The position numbers were made by a program, and so were the translations under genes. Under the pieces are notes generated by a model that had not been told where the DNA came from, ran no database searches, and worked only from the letters and a program-made list of their open reading frames with translations. A stretch of DNA of 64,000 bases from Dactylorhiza incarnata (lineage: Eukaryota > Streptophyta > Magnoliopsida > Asparagales > Orchidaceae): assembly GCA_033032865.1 (NCBI GenBank), contig JAWHQI010000099.1, forward strand, positions 1,745,001 to 1,809,000. The letters are read 5' to 3'. Shown piece by piece: positions 43,546-53,841 of this stretch. Position 1 is the first letter of the stretch. Each line of letters starts with the position of its first letter.

Positions 43546-45060
43546 TGTTGGAACAACCCTATTATTGATTTGAGCTAGGATCACTATTTGTTGACTAGGA
43601 CTAAGTTGACCCCAATGTATAGTCTAAGGGTTAAGGTTTTAGGCTATTAGAACTTAGGAAAAGATCAAGTTTCTGCGTTCGACGAACTCTAAACTGCGTT
43701 CGACGAAATGCATTCTGCGTTCGACGAACGTCTTGCTCCAGTTCGATGAACTTGCCAAGTATCAGCGTTCGACGAACTTGCCAACTCTCAGCGTTCGACG
43801 AACTTGCCAAGTCTCAGCGTTCGACGAACTTGCCAAGTCTCAGCGTTCGACGAACTCAGCTCTGTGGTCGAAGAATAAGTATCAAGATGTTCAGATCAAC
43901 GAAATTCATTCTCAGCTCGACGAATTCAATTCTTCCAGCCAGATTCAGATTTATTCACTCAGTTCGATGAACTCCAACTTGAGCTCGACAAATTCCAGTC
44001 TGCATTCGATGAATCAACAACAGATGTTCAGTTCGACGAAATCCAACATTCTGTTCGACGAACTCAGTTCTCAGGTCGACGAAAGTTTCTCTTTAGCTTG
44101 TTAATTTCAGACAGATCAGTTTTATTCTATTCTCTGAACTCAAATCGACTTTCAGCAACGGATCTATTCTTTTATTTGGATCTATTCATTTCCAGATAAG
44201 TAAAAGATTGGTTCCTTTATTTATTTCCTTTCCATTTCTCTTCTCTTGAGAAAATAGCCGTTGACATATATTGGAAAATGACACTTTCATGGAAAAGGAA
44301 AAGAGTTAAAGTTTATTTGCTGAATCAAATTGCAGTTCCAAGAATATCTATTCAGAATATTTTATTCCTTAAATTAAAAGATTTGAATTTCAAATCTGTC
44401 AGAGATTTTCTCTAAGGAAAAATAAAGAAGACGTATTATAGCAGGACAACATATAGGAAGAAGAGAGAAAGAAACTGTCGAAAAAAAGATATACAGGAAG
44501 AAAAAGAAAAAGCTTTCAGATCATCATCTTCCTCAAGCAACACCCTTTCATTCTCTGAGAACAACACAAGATCATTCTCTCAGTATTCTGCTGCTAGTTC
44601 AAATATTCAAGAGCAACAACAAATCTGAGAAACTTTGTCTCTCAGATTCATCAGCTATCAGGAAGATTTGCTTCATTCAAGTGAAAGCTCCATCCTCAAC
44701 TGTCAACCATTTCTATAAGACAGGGGGTGCTTTACAACAACAAATCCACTAGCCTTCTCTCAGATTATTGACAGAGAAGAACTTCATAACCCTCTTTATC
44801 CCATCTTGTACAGGTTCTAACTCCCTTCAAAAGTTAACCTCTTGGTGGTAGGGCACCTGATCAAAAACCTATGGTTGGTTTGAGCACCTGATCAAAAGTT
44901 CATTGGTGTTTGGACACCTGATCAAAAATCCATTGATGATATGGCACCTGATCAAAAACCTAGTGGAATCCTACCAAGGGTGGTAGAAGAGTAGATATAC
45001 CCAAGTTTATTGGGGAACTACTATAAATCCTTGTGTCGTCTGTGTTCTTGTTTATTTTTC
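43546..45060 (+). repeat. 3' LTR of X, truncated
   Basis: It starts TGTTGGAACAACCC and parallels the 5' LTR to TGTTCTTGTTTATTTTTC, where it breaks about 165 bp before the expected end. The TTCGACGAA array is at 43676-44090. The break removes the C tract and target duplication. Confidence 0.92.
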
Positions 45061-45592
45061 AGTAGGAACACGGAGAGTGAGGTAAAGAGATAATATCCTC
45101 CCAAAATTTGAGCTTTCCAAGCTTTGCATAATCTTTTCAAACAAAACCTTGCTCAAGTCAGTCTTCTTGACTAGGATTATCCTTCTCACTAAAGAGAACA
45201 TGTCCTTGGAGATTCTATCAAAAGTGCCTGGTTTGCAGATAAGAGACTTTCCAACAATATCAGTTAACAATTTTCCGTGAGAATTCATCTTCATCCTGTG
45301 AAGGGACCCATTAGTCTCTTCAACATACTCACAAAATTCAAGGGTAGATTCCCTATCTTCTTCATTCAGTGACTCTTCCACTTCCTTCTCTTCTAGTCGA
45401 GGAAGCTGGAGATGACGATCAAGAATGCTTGTAGATATCCGAACTACTCGACTGCCTATGATGCTTTTTATCCTTGTGCCACTGGGATTTATCTTGACAT
45501 TCGGGTAAAACTCAAGTAATTCTCGATTAAAGATGAGAGTGGGTTCAGAAAGTAGGAATTTTGGGCCTGATGCTACTATAACCCATATGACA
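45061..45592 (-). pseudogene. Inverted accessory-ORF fragment
   Basis: On the minus strand a continuous frame reads EFYPNVKINPSGTRIKSIIG, RVVRISTSILDRHLQLPRLE, then an acidic stretch and SRKLYS-like helical text ending in LSLYLTLRVPTEK beyond the X boundary. The EFY...RG...LxLP layout resembles the putative-plant-transposon-protein family linked to retrotransposon accessory ORFs. The start Met of the open frame lies inside LTR C, so the true N-terminus is missing. The assignment is tentative. Confidence 0.45.
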
Positions 45593-46622
45593 TGTAAGAT
45601 CCCTCTCCTCCTTACCGAAGAGTTCCCGGATCTTATGCCCAGAACCACCATCTTATGGTGACCCCAACTCACGGGTTAGCTGTCACCGCTTAACGTCGAT
45701 CCTGCCGGCTAATTCGATCAGATTACATGCCAATTTTGCAAGAAAGAATTAATACAAATATGACAAGTCCACAACCACAACATATATATATACATATTTA
45801 AAGAAGAGTGCAAATAGTCCACAATGAGTATAAGACTAAAAGAGTGCAAGGGCTTAAGCCCGATAGAGATCCAAAAGGAAAATACTAATGACAAAGCACT
45901 CTCTCACTCGACACTATGTGAAAGCAAAACAAAATACTCTCCAACCTGTCGGCGTGTGAAAGTAGTGATGCGCAACATCTGCTCCTCAGTGTCTGCCGTC
46001 ACGTCCTGCATGATGTACTGCGGCTCCTGCACCTCGATCTCCTGGTGTTATGGCCACATCCGACCGTTAGTCAAAAAGACTAAGCCATTTTGTCCACGCC
46101 TCCCCCCGCAACTCCTTGGTACCGAGCGGGAGGACAAAGCGAAGGACAACAAGGGGTAAGAGAAGGTGCAGGTGACAAGGATTATACTAATAGTATAATG
46201 AACAAGCGAGCAGTAAGTATAACAACAATAGATAATATATGAGCAATAAATATGACAATAGTAGGTAGTAAACGAGCAGAAAGTAAGTAAATACAGTGCA
46301 AGTAACGTAATAAGAAAGCTACCGTACTATCATCTAGAGTACCTTAACTTATATCAATGAACATAAAAACTTATGAGTTAAGATTTTCGGAATTGTAACT
46401 TATCATATAAAAGAGCATATACTAATTTATATGATAAGGGCCTGCAAATGTATATATGTATGAATGTTATGCTATGATATGTTATGTTCATATAGTGCAA
46501 CTCACTCACATGACTCCGCGTGCACAAACCTTTAGTTCCCTCTTTTTGGAGGTAGCAAGCCTCTCAGGTACTTCTGTCGTGGCAACGGAATCAGTGGATA
46601 TGACACTCCACTTCTAGATGGG
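45593..46622 (-). repeat. LTR C: inverted 3' part of a long gypsy LTR
   Basis: The plus strand starts TGTAAGATCCC, the complement of the ...ATCTTACA end seen in B. Segments such as GACCGTTAGTCAAAAAGACT and CCGAGCGGGAGGACAAAGCG match the complement of 39330-39440 and 62590-62700. Only about 1 kb is present. Element D begins at 46623 and cuts it. Outside the end, the flank reads TGTCATATGGG on the minus strand, with no primer site. Confidence 0.8.
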
Positions 46623-48867
46623 TGTAACGCCCCAGGTTTTTCTTATAGTCTTTTAAGCGGGATTACAGAATGGCAATGGCTTAATTATTAAAATTATCTT
46701 TTGTGCAGTGTTAATGCGAGGGGGCGTTGCCATTTCGGAAACACCGTCGTCATTCGGCGAGTAGATTCTAGAATGGGCTATTTCTGCAACATATTTATAT
46801 GTACATAAATGTGTATATATGAAGTTGTTTCTCTTCTTTTGTTGTTACATGAAGAGGCAAGCTTTTATGATTATGTTTTCGCTTAGGAGGGTGTGCATGT
46901 GGGTAGACATATATGTATAATTATATATATATTTATATATACGAGTGAAACGGCACGGGCCTCCGGCCCTATGTGAGTGCAACGGCGTGGGCGGCGATAT
47001 TTAGCGAGGGCGGCGACATTTGTCATGGGCGATGACTCTCTCTCTCTCTCGTCGGGGGCGGTGACATTTGTTGTGCTCGCCGACTCTTAGCGGGCTTTGC
47101 CCGCATTCGAGCAAGCTGCGCCCGCCTATGAGCGGACTGCGCCCACATATGAACAACATTTAGGCAACATTCAAAGGGACACAACTCTATTGATCTTAAG
47201 GGGCACATGTTCATCTCATAGAGCTTCGACCACAACAATTTTAATCTTAAAAGTTTTATGTTGAGGGATGAATTGAGGGAGGAGTGAAGGAGTATGGATT
47301 TTAGTGTTAGTTCCAACAACCTTCATCTACATATGCATAAAGATTATGGAGGATGAGTGATCTTCCATAGTTTACCTACACATGCTCCATAAATTTTCTC
47401 TAATCTATATCAAATTTGCGTGCAATAAATGTGCTGCAAATTTTCTTCAGGAAGAAATACGGAACTTAAGAATTTTTCATCAAGCTAAGACTAAAAAATT
47501 AGGTGAAGAAATAATAGAAAGAGGTGAATCCTACATTCGGTGTCTCCTACCATAACTATTACATGATTCCCTCTACTTGCAAAGTAACCAGAATCTACAA
47601 ATAAAAAAATTCATATAGAAAGAGAAACAAATAAGAAATCTAAGAAAAACAAAATCAATAGCATATTGATATCATTTCAAAAAAATTGAATCAAAATCAT
47701 TTATTATGCTTAGCATTTTTCTGTTAGTATGCAAAGATATAAATTTAAGAAAAATTGATGTCAAATATAGAACAATTTTAGGTAAGGCATTCCTTATGTG
47801 AACTACCCAACACAACAAAAATAGCAAAGAGCCATTTTTGCAGCAGTTCTACAGCAGTTCGATTAGTGTGTACAGGACACCTATATCAACCTGAAAATGG
47901 ATGTGCATAAATATTAAGAAAACATAAATTATACAACTCCAAAAGAGATGAACGTTTTGAGGAAATTATCTATATGTAGTGAAAACCTTGGAACATTACA
48001 CAACCGAGCTGATGAATTTTATACTCGATTAAACACTAATGAAAATTCGAGCCTGAGTTGAACATCTTGCAAAATATATAATAGCAATTAAAGAGAATGT
48101 GCCAACAAACTGAATTTTAGCAATTATTCTTCAATATTTCTAATTCCTCGTGCTCAGTAACTGAGAACACAAAATAGAGAGAAGTGAGCTAGTGGAGCTT
48201 GGAGAAATTTGAAAGAGTAGTCACAAATGTCTCCGTTCCCTTTCTTCCTTGATTCATGATTTTGGCCGCTACGAAACCACAAATGAGGGTTTTCTCATCC
48301 TGGAACTCAATTTATGAAGGAAAATTAGAGGAATCGATCACATAACAAAAATCAGGCCAAAACTACAATTTATTTAGGGGAATGAAGACTGTTTACCTCT
48401 GTTAGAAGCTGTGTAGTCGAGAGACTGCTGCAGGCTTTACAGACCGGTGAGGGGGGAGGCGTGCAGTCGAAGGATGCTCCGGGTGAAACCGTTAACAGAG
48501 CGATGAGGGGGTTATTTATATGGGACATTTGCAGTATTCTGCAAAGCAATGAGAATTTACTTTTTAGAACACAATAACTATCTTGCTAGAAGATGAAGAG
48601 ATTTCTTAATTAGAAACCTGTAGATTAATGGCTTGCATAATTAGTTACACAGGGAAATGTATTGCATTATGATCTAGAATTAATTCATACGATTTTCAGA
48701 ATAGTAAGATAACCTAGAGTTGGATCTGTAGCAGAATGTCATATATTTCCCAATATACAAAGAAACACAAACTACTATGAAATTAAGGTAAGGTTAACCA
48801 AATAAATGATGCAGCAAAAGTTAAGCCTTGGTTGGAGAATTCATCAAACACATGAAGAACAACCAAA

Positions 48868-49185
48868 TATGGAGATTGAACAGTGTGTCGAGTAGGCGGG
48901 CAGAGGAGTATACCTGCAGGTGGTAGAGGTTGGCGGAAGGAGCAGAACCTCTTTTGAACAATGCTACTTTCCTACTTCAATGGTGAAGGCGGCGCTTGGG
49001 TCCTCGTCCAACAGTGATATTAAAGAAGTTTTAGCAAGAGTTCATAAATATGGAGATCGAACAAAATGATGAGGAGGTGGGCAGATGAGCATACTTACAG
49101 GCGGTAGAGGTTGGCGTGAGGAGCATAACATCTTTTGGAACAATGTTACTTCAATGGTGAAGGCGGCGCTTGGATCGTCGTCCGA
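48868..49185 (+). repeat. Diverged 180-bp duplication within LTR D
   Basis: Two copies (48868-49010 and 49047-49185) share AATATGGAGAT, GGCGGGCAGA-like and TGGTGAAGGCGGCGCTTGG segments. Confidence 0.75.
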
Positions 49186-49297
49186 CTTTGACATTTGCCT
49201 CCTCCGGCGAGCGAACTGGGTCATCGTTCGCAGGGGATGGATGATTGAGTGATGAAGAAAGCTTACAGATCTGGCGAGTGGATTTTCGGAGGCGGCG

Positions 49298-49483
49298 GCG
49301 TGAGGAGGTTTGCGGCGGAGAAGGCAAACAACGTGAAGAGGTTTGCGGTGGATTTGCCCTGGCGAAGCGACTGGATTTGCGGCGTCGGCGGCGTGAGGAG
49401 GTTTGCGGCGGAGAAGGCAAACAACATGAGGAGTTTTGCGGTGGATTTGCCCTAGTGGAGTGACTGGGTTAAGCACGGTGGAG
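49298..49483 (+). repeat. 93-bp tandem duplication within LTR D
   Basis: Units begin at 49301 and 49394 (TGAGGAGGTTTGCGGCGGAG). As 93 is a multiple of three, open frames cross it on both strands (49245-49463 plus, 49042-49623 minus). I do not regard these as proven genes. Confidence 0.85.
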
Positions 49484-49800
49484 AGCAGATCGCGATCTGA
49501 GTAGCAGCGGGATAATGAGGCGGAAGAGTGCGGGAGATAAGTGTCCACGATGCAGGAAAATTCAAAATAAAGTGAAGCTTTTGGGAGCTGTTCCAAATTC
49601 GACGGTGAGATCAGATCAGTCAACGGCTGCGATTAAATATGTGTCTCATATAGTTAACATAATATCGTAACCTTTATATTTCTTTTTAAGTAGTTATAGA
49701 TATAGGTATATGTATCACCCCTCCCATCTTTTTACTTCCCTTTGCATCATGCATAAATATATATACAAAAACACACATGTATATATGAGCATTAAATAAG

Positions 49801-50488
49801 TAGACCCGCAAGCGGTTCGGTTCGATTTGGTTTTAGGTAAAACCGAAACTGAATAGGCTCGGTTTTTACACACCCAAAACCGAAACCGAACCGAAATGGA
49901 TCGGTTCGGTTCGGTTTGGTTCGGTTTTTTAACATCAGTTCGGTTTTTTGGTAAACCTAAAACATATTATCCCTCAAAATAATTTTTAATGTTTGTCCAA
50001 GTGCTTTTCTAATAGTAAATTTACAAAGCAGTTCATCGGCATTGAAGAGAAAATGAAAAAAACACAATAACATTTAGATTAACTGGTACAATTAATACAA
50101 TAAGTTCAAGTATTAGTTTAAAATTAAAATCAATAAGCACAACATATTTAATTTACTCGTTCACGCTCGGGTAATTGTTACAAACTTATGATAAGATAAG
50201 TGATATTACATGGTCTCGTTATTTCGGGTTCAACTTCAAACTCAAAGCTCACAACCTAATGTTTTAATCCGACGAGACAAACTCCAAGTCCAAACTTATA
50301 ATCGGTTCGGTTTTCTCGGTTTACCGACCCTATAAACCGAAACCGAACCGAATAGGCTCGGTTTTCAGCCCCCCCCCCCCCCCCCCAAACCGAAACCGAA
50401 CCGAACCGATCGGTTCGATCCAAATTCGGTTCGGTTTTGGTCGGTTCGGGTCGGTTTGGTCGGTTTCGGTTTTTTGTGCACACCCCTA
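49801..50488 (+). mobile_element. Non-autonomous hAT element, 688 bp
   Basis: An 8-bp duplication TAAATAAG (49793-49800 and 50489-50496) flanks ends TAGACCCGCAAG and, in complement, TAGGGGTGTGCAC. The right end is a typical hAT terminus. The left end is diverged. The subterminal regions are packed with CGGTTCGGTT and ACCGAACCGA repeats, which can fold on each other. There is no transposase. It contains a run of about 19 C near 50370-50388. Confidence 0.82.
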
Positions 50489-50879
50489 TAAATAAGTGTT
50501 GATTTCTTGGAGCTGGGTGATATATTTTCCCCTTGGGGGTGCGGCTAGATATTTTTGTTTTCTTTCCAAGGAGGAGTTCCTTCTCTCTTCGGATCCCGAT
50601 ATTTCTCCAGGAGCTTGGAGGGTAGGGTTTGGCGAGGTCGGTGTGGAGCGGCGCCGGAGCCGTCGGAGGTGAAAGGCTTTTGGTTGTCGGGGCTGGTTCC
50701 TTCGCCGGAGCTGTGGATCCGGGAGGCTTTTCCTCTGCTTGTCGCAAGTCCGTTGTGTCGCCGTTTGGATTAAGGCAAGGAAACCTTTCTCTTCTTCTCC
50801 CCCCCCCCCCCCCCCTTTTCCTTCCCCTCTGTGCTTGATTGAGCTTGGCAGGTGTCTCCCTATAAACTGTGCTAAATAT

Positions 50880-51105
50880 CCTTCCAGTTTCTTGCATTAA
50901 CTCTTCGAATTGATTTTTTGGGAAAATTGGGTGGTGGCTGGTGGCTACTTGATTTTCTCCTTCCAGTTTCATGTATTAGCTCTTCGAATTGATTTTTTTT
51001 TGGGAAAATTGGGTGGTGGCTAGTGGCTGCTTGATTTTCTCCTTCCAGTTTCACGTATTAGCTCTTGGAATTGATTTTGTTGGAAAAATTGGGTGGTGGC
51101 TTCTT
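50880..51105 (+). repeat. Three 79-82 bp tandem units in LTR D
   Basis: Units start with CCTTCCAGTTTC at 50880, 50959 and 51041 and share AAAATTGGGTGGTGGCT. The third is shortened. Confidence 0.88.
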
Positions 51106-51920
51106 GATTTCTTTTTGGTGTTGGGAATTAGTGAGCTCCCTTGGCTCCCTGTTAGCAGTTCTTTTGCTTGGGCTGTGTGGGGAAATGGTGAATTCTAGGT
51201 TATAACTCTCGAAAATGGTTATTAGATTATGTGTTAGAATGTTATTCAAGACCGTGGTGACTGCTATAACATTTATGCACACCTTGGATAGGATGGATGG
51301 AAACTAACATTAGGTTGGTCTACTTGTGATTTAAATTCTCTGGGTTATATGCTAGAGATTTCCTTTGTTGGGAAGGGTTGAGGCAGTCAACTATTCGTTT
51401 TTTTTATGGGGTTTTCCTTGGACGATTTTATATTAGCTAAGTCCTGAACTCCTTTATTTGGTTTAATATGACTGGTCTTGCTCGGCTAATTTTCAATCCT
51501 GCACTTTTCCTTTGTTGGCTAAGTTTTGATGTTTCGGCGGGCTAAAATTCCCTGGAAATTTTGTATTCTAATTTCCTGACGACTTGGGGAAATTAGATGC
51601 TAAATTTCCTGGGAATTTCTCTTGCTAGTTCTTGATGATTTAGTGAGGCGAGCAATTGTTGTCTTGAAGGATTCGTGGATGAGACTTCGGCCTTGGGTCT
51701 CCATCTGTTCCAGGGACCGACAACTTTGTACTCATAGTAACAGAATGTATCGAATACTATTATATAACACTCATATATATATATAAGTTATTGAAGGTTG
51801 CTAAATAGCTTTACACTTATAGCGAATGTTAAAGTTCATCCTCCTGTGTTAAACATGAGACCCTCCTTGATCGTCAAACTAAGCACGTTGCTCATGAGTT
51901 TATGTTGGAAAATGGTATTA

Positions 51921-52377
51921 GACTGGAGAGTGGGTGGACGTATGGGGTCCTCTCCACAGTGGTTTCAGACTGGAGAGTGGGTGGACGTATGGGCCCTCAC
52001 CACAGTGGTTTCAGACTGTAGAGTGGGTGGACGTATGGGCCCTCACCACAGTGGTTTCAGACTGGAGAGTGGGTGGACGTATGGGCCCTCACCACAGAGG
52101 TTTCAGACTGGAGAGTGGGTGGATGTATGAGCCCTCACCACAGTGGTTTCAGACTAGAGAGTGGGTGGACGTATGGGCCCTCACCATAGTGGTTTCAGAC
52201 TGGAAAGTGGGTGGACTTATGGGCCCTCACCACAGTGGTTTCAGACTGGAGAGTGGGTGGACGTATGGGCCCTCACCACAGTGGTTTCAGACTGGAGAGT
52301 GGGTGGACATATGGGGCCCTCACCACAGTGGTTTCAGACTAGAGAGTGGGTGGACGTATGGCCGTCCACCACAGTTC
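51921..52377 (+). repeat. 46-bp tandem repeat, about ten copies
   Basis: Units of GACTGGAGAGTGGGTGGACG, TATGGGCCCTCACCACAGTG and GTTTCA start at 51921, 51968, 52014, 52060, 52106, 52152, 52198, 52244, 52290 and 52337. The period is 46, or 47 where one base is added. Since 46 is not a multiple of three, the long open frames here are chance. Confidence 0.96.
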
Positions 52378-53310
52378 TTTTAGCTTGTCATGCATCAGCT
52401 TGGTATGGCTTCCTTTTAGATTCCCTGGTTTGGGGATGCTCTTATGGATTATGCTTTATACGAGGAAAATTGTTTAACTCGAGCCTTACCTATAGCAAAT
52501 CAGCATATCTGTCATTTTATAGCTTTCTCTCCTTTCTTACTGTTTCCTTGCACCCCTTTGGGCTGAGACATTCTTTTCTTATGGATGCCTCAGGTTCAGG
52601 TCAGTAGCCGTCGTTGGTGTTAGAGCGGAGTCGTTCAGTTCCTTCCTCCGAGGCATTCTTTCCTTGTATGTAAGGATGCAGTTCTTTTATTTTGTTAACT
52701 ATAGCCCTCTTTTGGAGTGTCTGCTTTCTTTCCTGCTGGTTCGTGTCAGCTGTTGGCGCCCGTATGGCTTTTTGCTCAGATTACTTGCTTATGTTGCTAC
52801 TTGTACTTCTTTTCCTATTTTTGTTTTAGTATACATGTACTCTCTGGGAAATGTATTATTTTTGGTATACGTGAAACTCATTTAGCAAATTAATTTTTAT
52901 AGCATGTCTTGCTTTACTAACTATTATGTATCACCTATTTGCAAAAAGTGTAGACAATATTTTTCTTAAAATATACTAAATTTAGACTTTTGTTCGCCCT
53001 GAAGGCATCTCTTTTCTTCAGCGCTCTTAGGATGAAAAGGAACTTATTTTCTTCCGTTGTGTACGCGTTTTCTTTTTCTATGGGTGTCTATGTAGACCGC
53101 AGGGCCGAGGGGCACGACCTCCTAACCAAAGAAAGAAATGTTAAAAGATAAATTCTTTTTTATATATATACCTCTTTTCTCGCAAAATGTTCATTTGAGT
53201 GCTTGCCTGAACGTCTGTAGTTGTCCCCTGCAGGACGTGACATCACGACGCGTATTTTACCTTACTCTGATATCGTAGCATAATTCGGGGAAAATACGGG
53301 TTGTGGCAGT

Positions 53311-53321
53311 TGGTATCAGAG
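53311..53321 (+). other. Primer-binding site of D
   Basis: TGGTATCAGAG lies two bases after the LTR end GTGGCA and is of the methionine-tRNA type used by many chromoviruses. Confidence 0.85.
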
Positions 53322-53476
53322 GGAGGTTGACCAGGTTGCTGTAAATGGTCTGGTTGGCCCGGTTAACCGCCTAGTGAGAATCGTTATTCATTGCATACAC
53401 TCACCGATGGGTCATCGGTAGATCTCGGCTAAAGCACGAACACTACACTCATAAGCATGAAAGAAGTATACGGGGC

Positions 53477-53648
53477 ATATTATGTAGTATGCGATGCATA
53501 ATATGTGTCTGTATATGGATCCTCATATGTGACAACATGCGACTGTTATGTAGTATGTGATACATAACGTAGGTCGCATACATATCCATTAGATTTTCTT
53601 TTTTGTTGCATGTGATAATATGTAGTATGGGATGCATAAGATCACATG
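53477..53648 (+). repeat. Three leader hairpins with a constant core
   Basis: The core TATG-TAGTATGNGATR-CATA occurs at 53482-53501, 53548-53567 and 53619-53638. Each is enclosed by a different stem: CATAT/ATATG, GT/AC extended by ATGCGAC/GTCGCAT, and CATGTGAT/ATCACATG across a 2-base mismatch. Confidence 0.88.
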
Positions 53649-53841
53649 TGTACACCGCTCATAGCATGCATTAAGGCATTTTTCTTAGTTTGCATAGCAC
53701 TGCATGCATTGCATAACATTGCATAAGCACACGTGTCAAGCTAGAGATCTACACAATGACACATGTACACGTGATTTCAAAGGTATGATGCTAAGTTTAT
53801 ATGCATATGGGAGAGGTGCATGAGAGATAATGGATGATATA

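Larger units (their letters stand above)
23347..45060 (+). mobile_element. Sirevirus-type copia element X, with three nested insertions
   Basis: A 5' LTR, primer site, gag, protease, integrase, RT/RNase H, a structured non-coding region with several polypurine-like motifs, a polypurine tract and a truncated 3' LTR form one element. Y (25245-30704), a solo LTR (32284-33594) and LTR A (34620-39839) account for about 12 kb of its length. Multiple polypurine-like motifs and a long region after pol favour the Sirevirus lineage. Its few stops suggest it is relatively young, yet it is older than its three inserts. Confidence 0.92.
46623..53308 (+). repeat. LTR of gypsy element D (about 6.0 kb plus a hAT insertion)
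   Basis: It starts TGTAACGCCCC and ends GGGTTGTGGCA just before a primer site. Subtracting the hAT element leaves about 6 kb, in line with LTRs A and B. The gag and protease that follow after 53309 support one element. Most of the interior is non-coding. 46650-47330 is GC-rich with CTCT repeats, 47331-48860 is AT-rich with nothing recognised. The single-LTR reading is inferred and could hide another old insertion. Confidence 0.6.

Noticed and set aside
43740..43860. 26-bp repeats resembling a CRISPR array
   Set aside because: Units are contiguous with no unique spacers, lie in an LTR, and the DNA is plant.
49042..49623. Host gene on the minus strand
   Set aside because: No recognisable domain, repeated 93-bp unit inside, and the whole stretch lies within an LTR-like region; kept only as a finding.
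50256..51054. Minus-strand open frame of 238 codons
   Set aside because: It crosses the hAT end and homopolymer C runs and shows only low-complexity sequence.
51798..52607. Three overlapping open frames of 110-149 codons
   Set aside because: The 46-bp period rotates one pattern through all frames. No start context, no domain.
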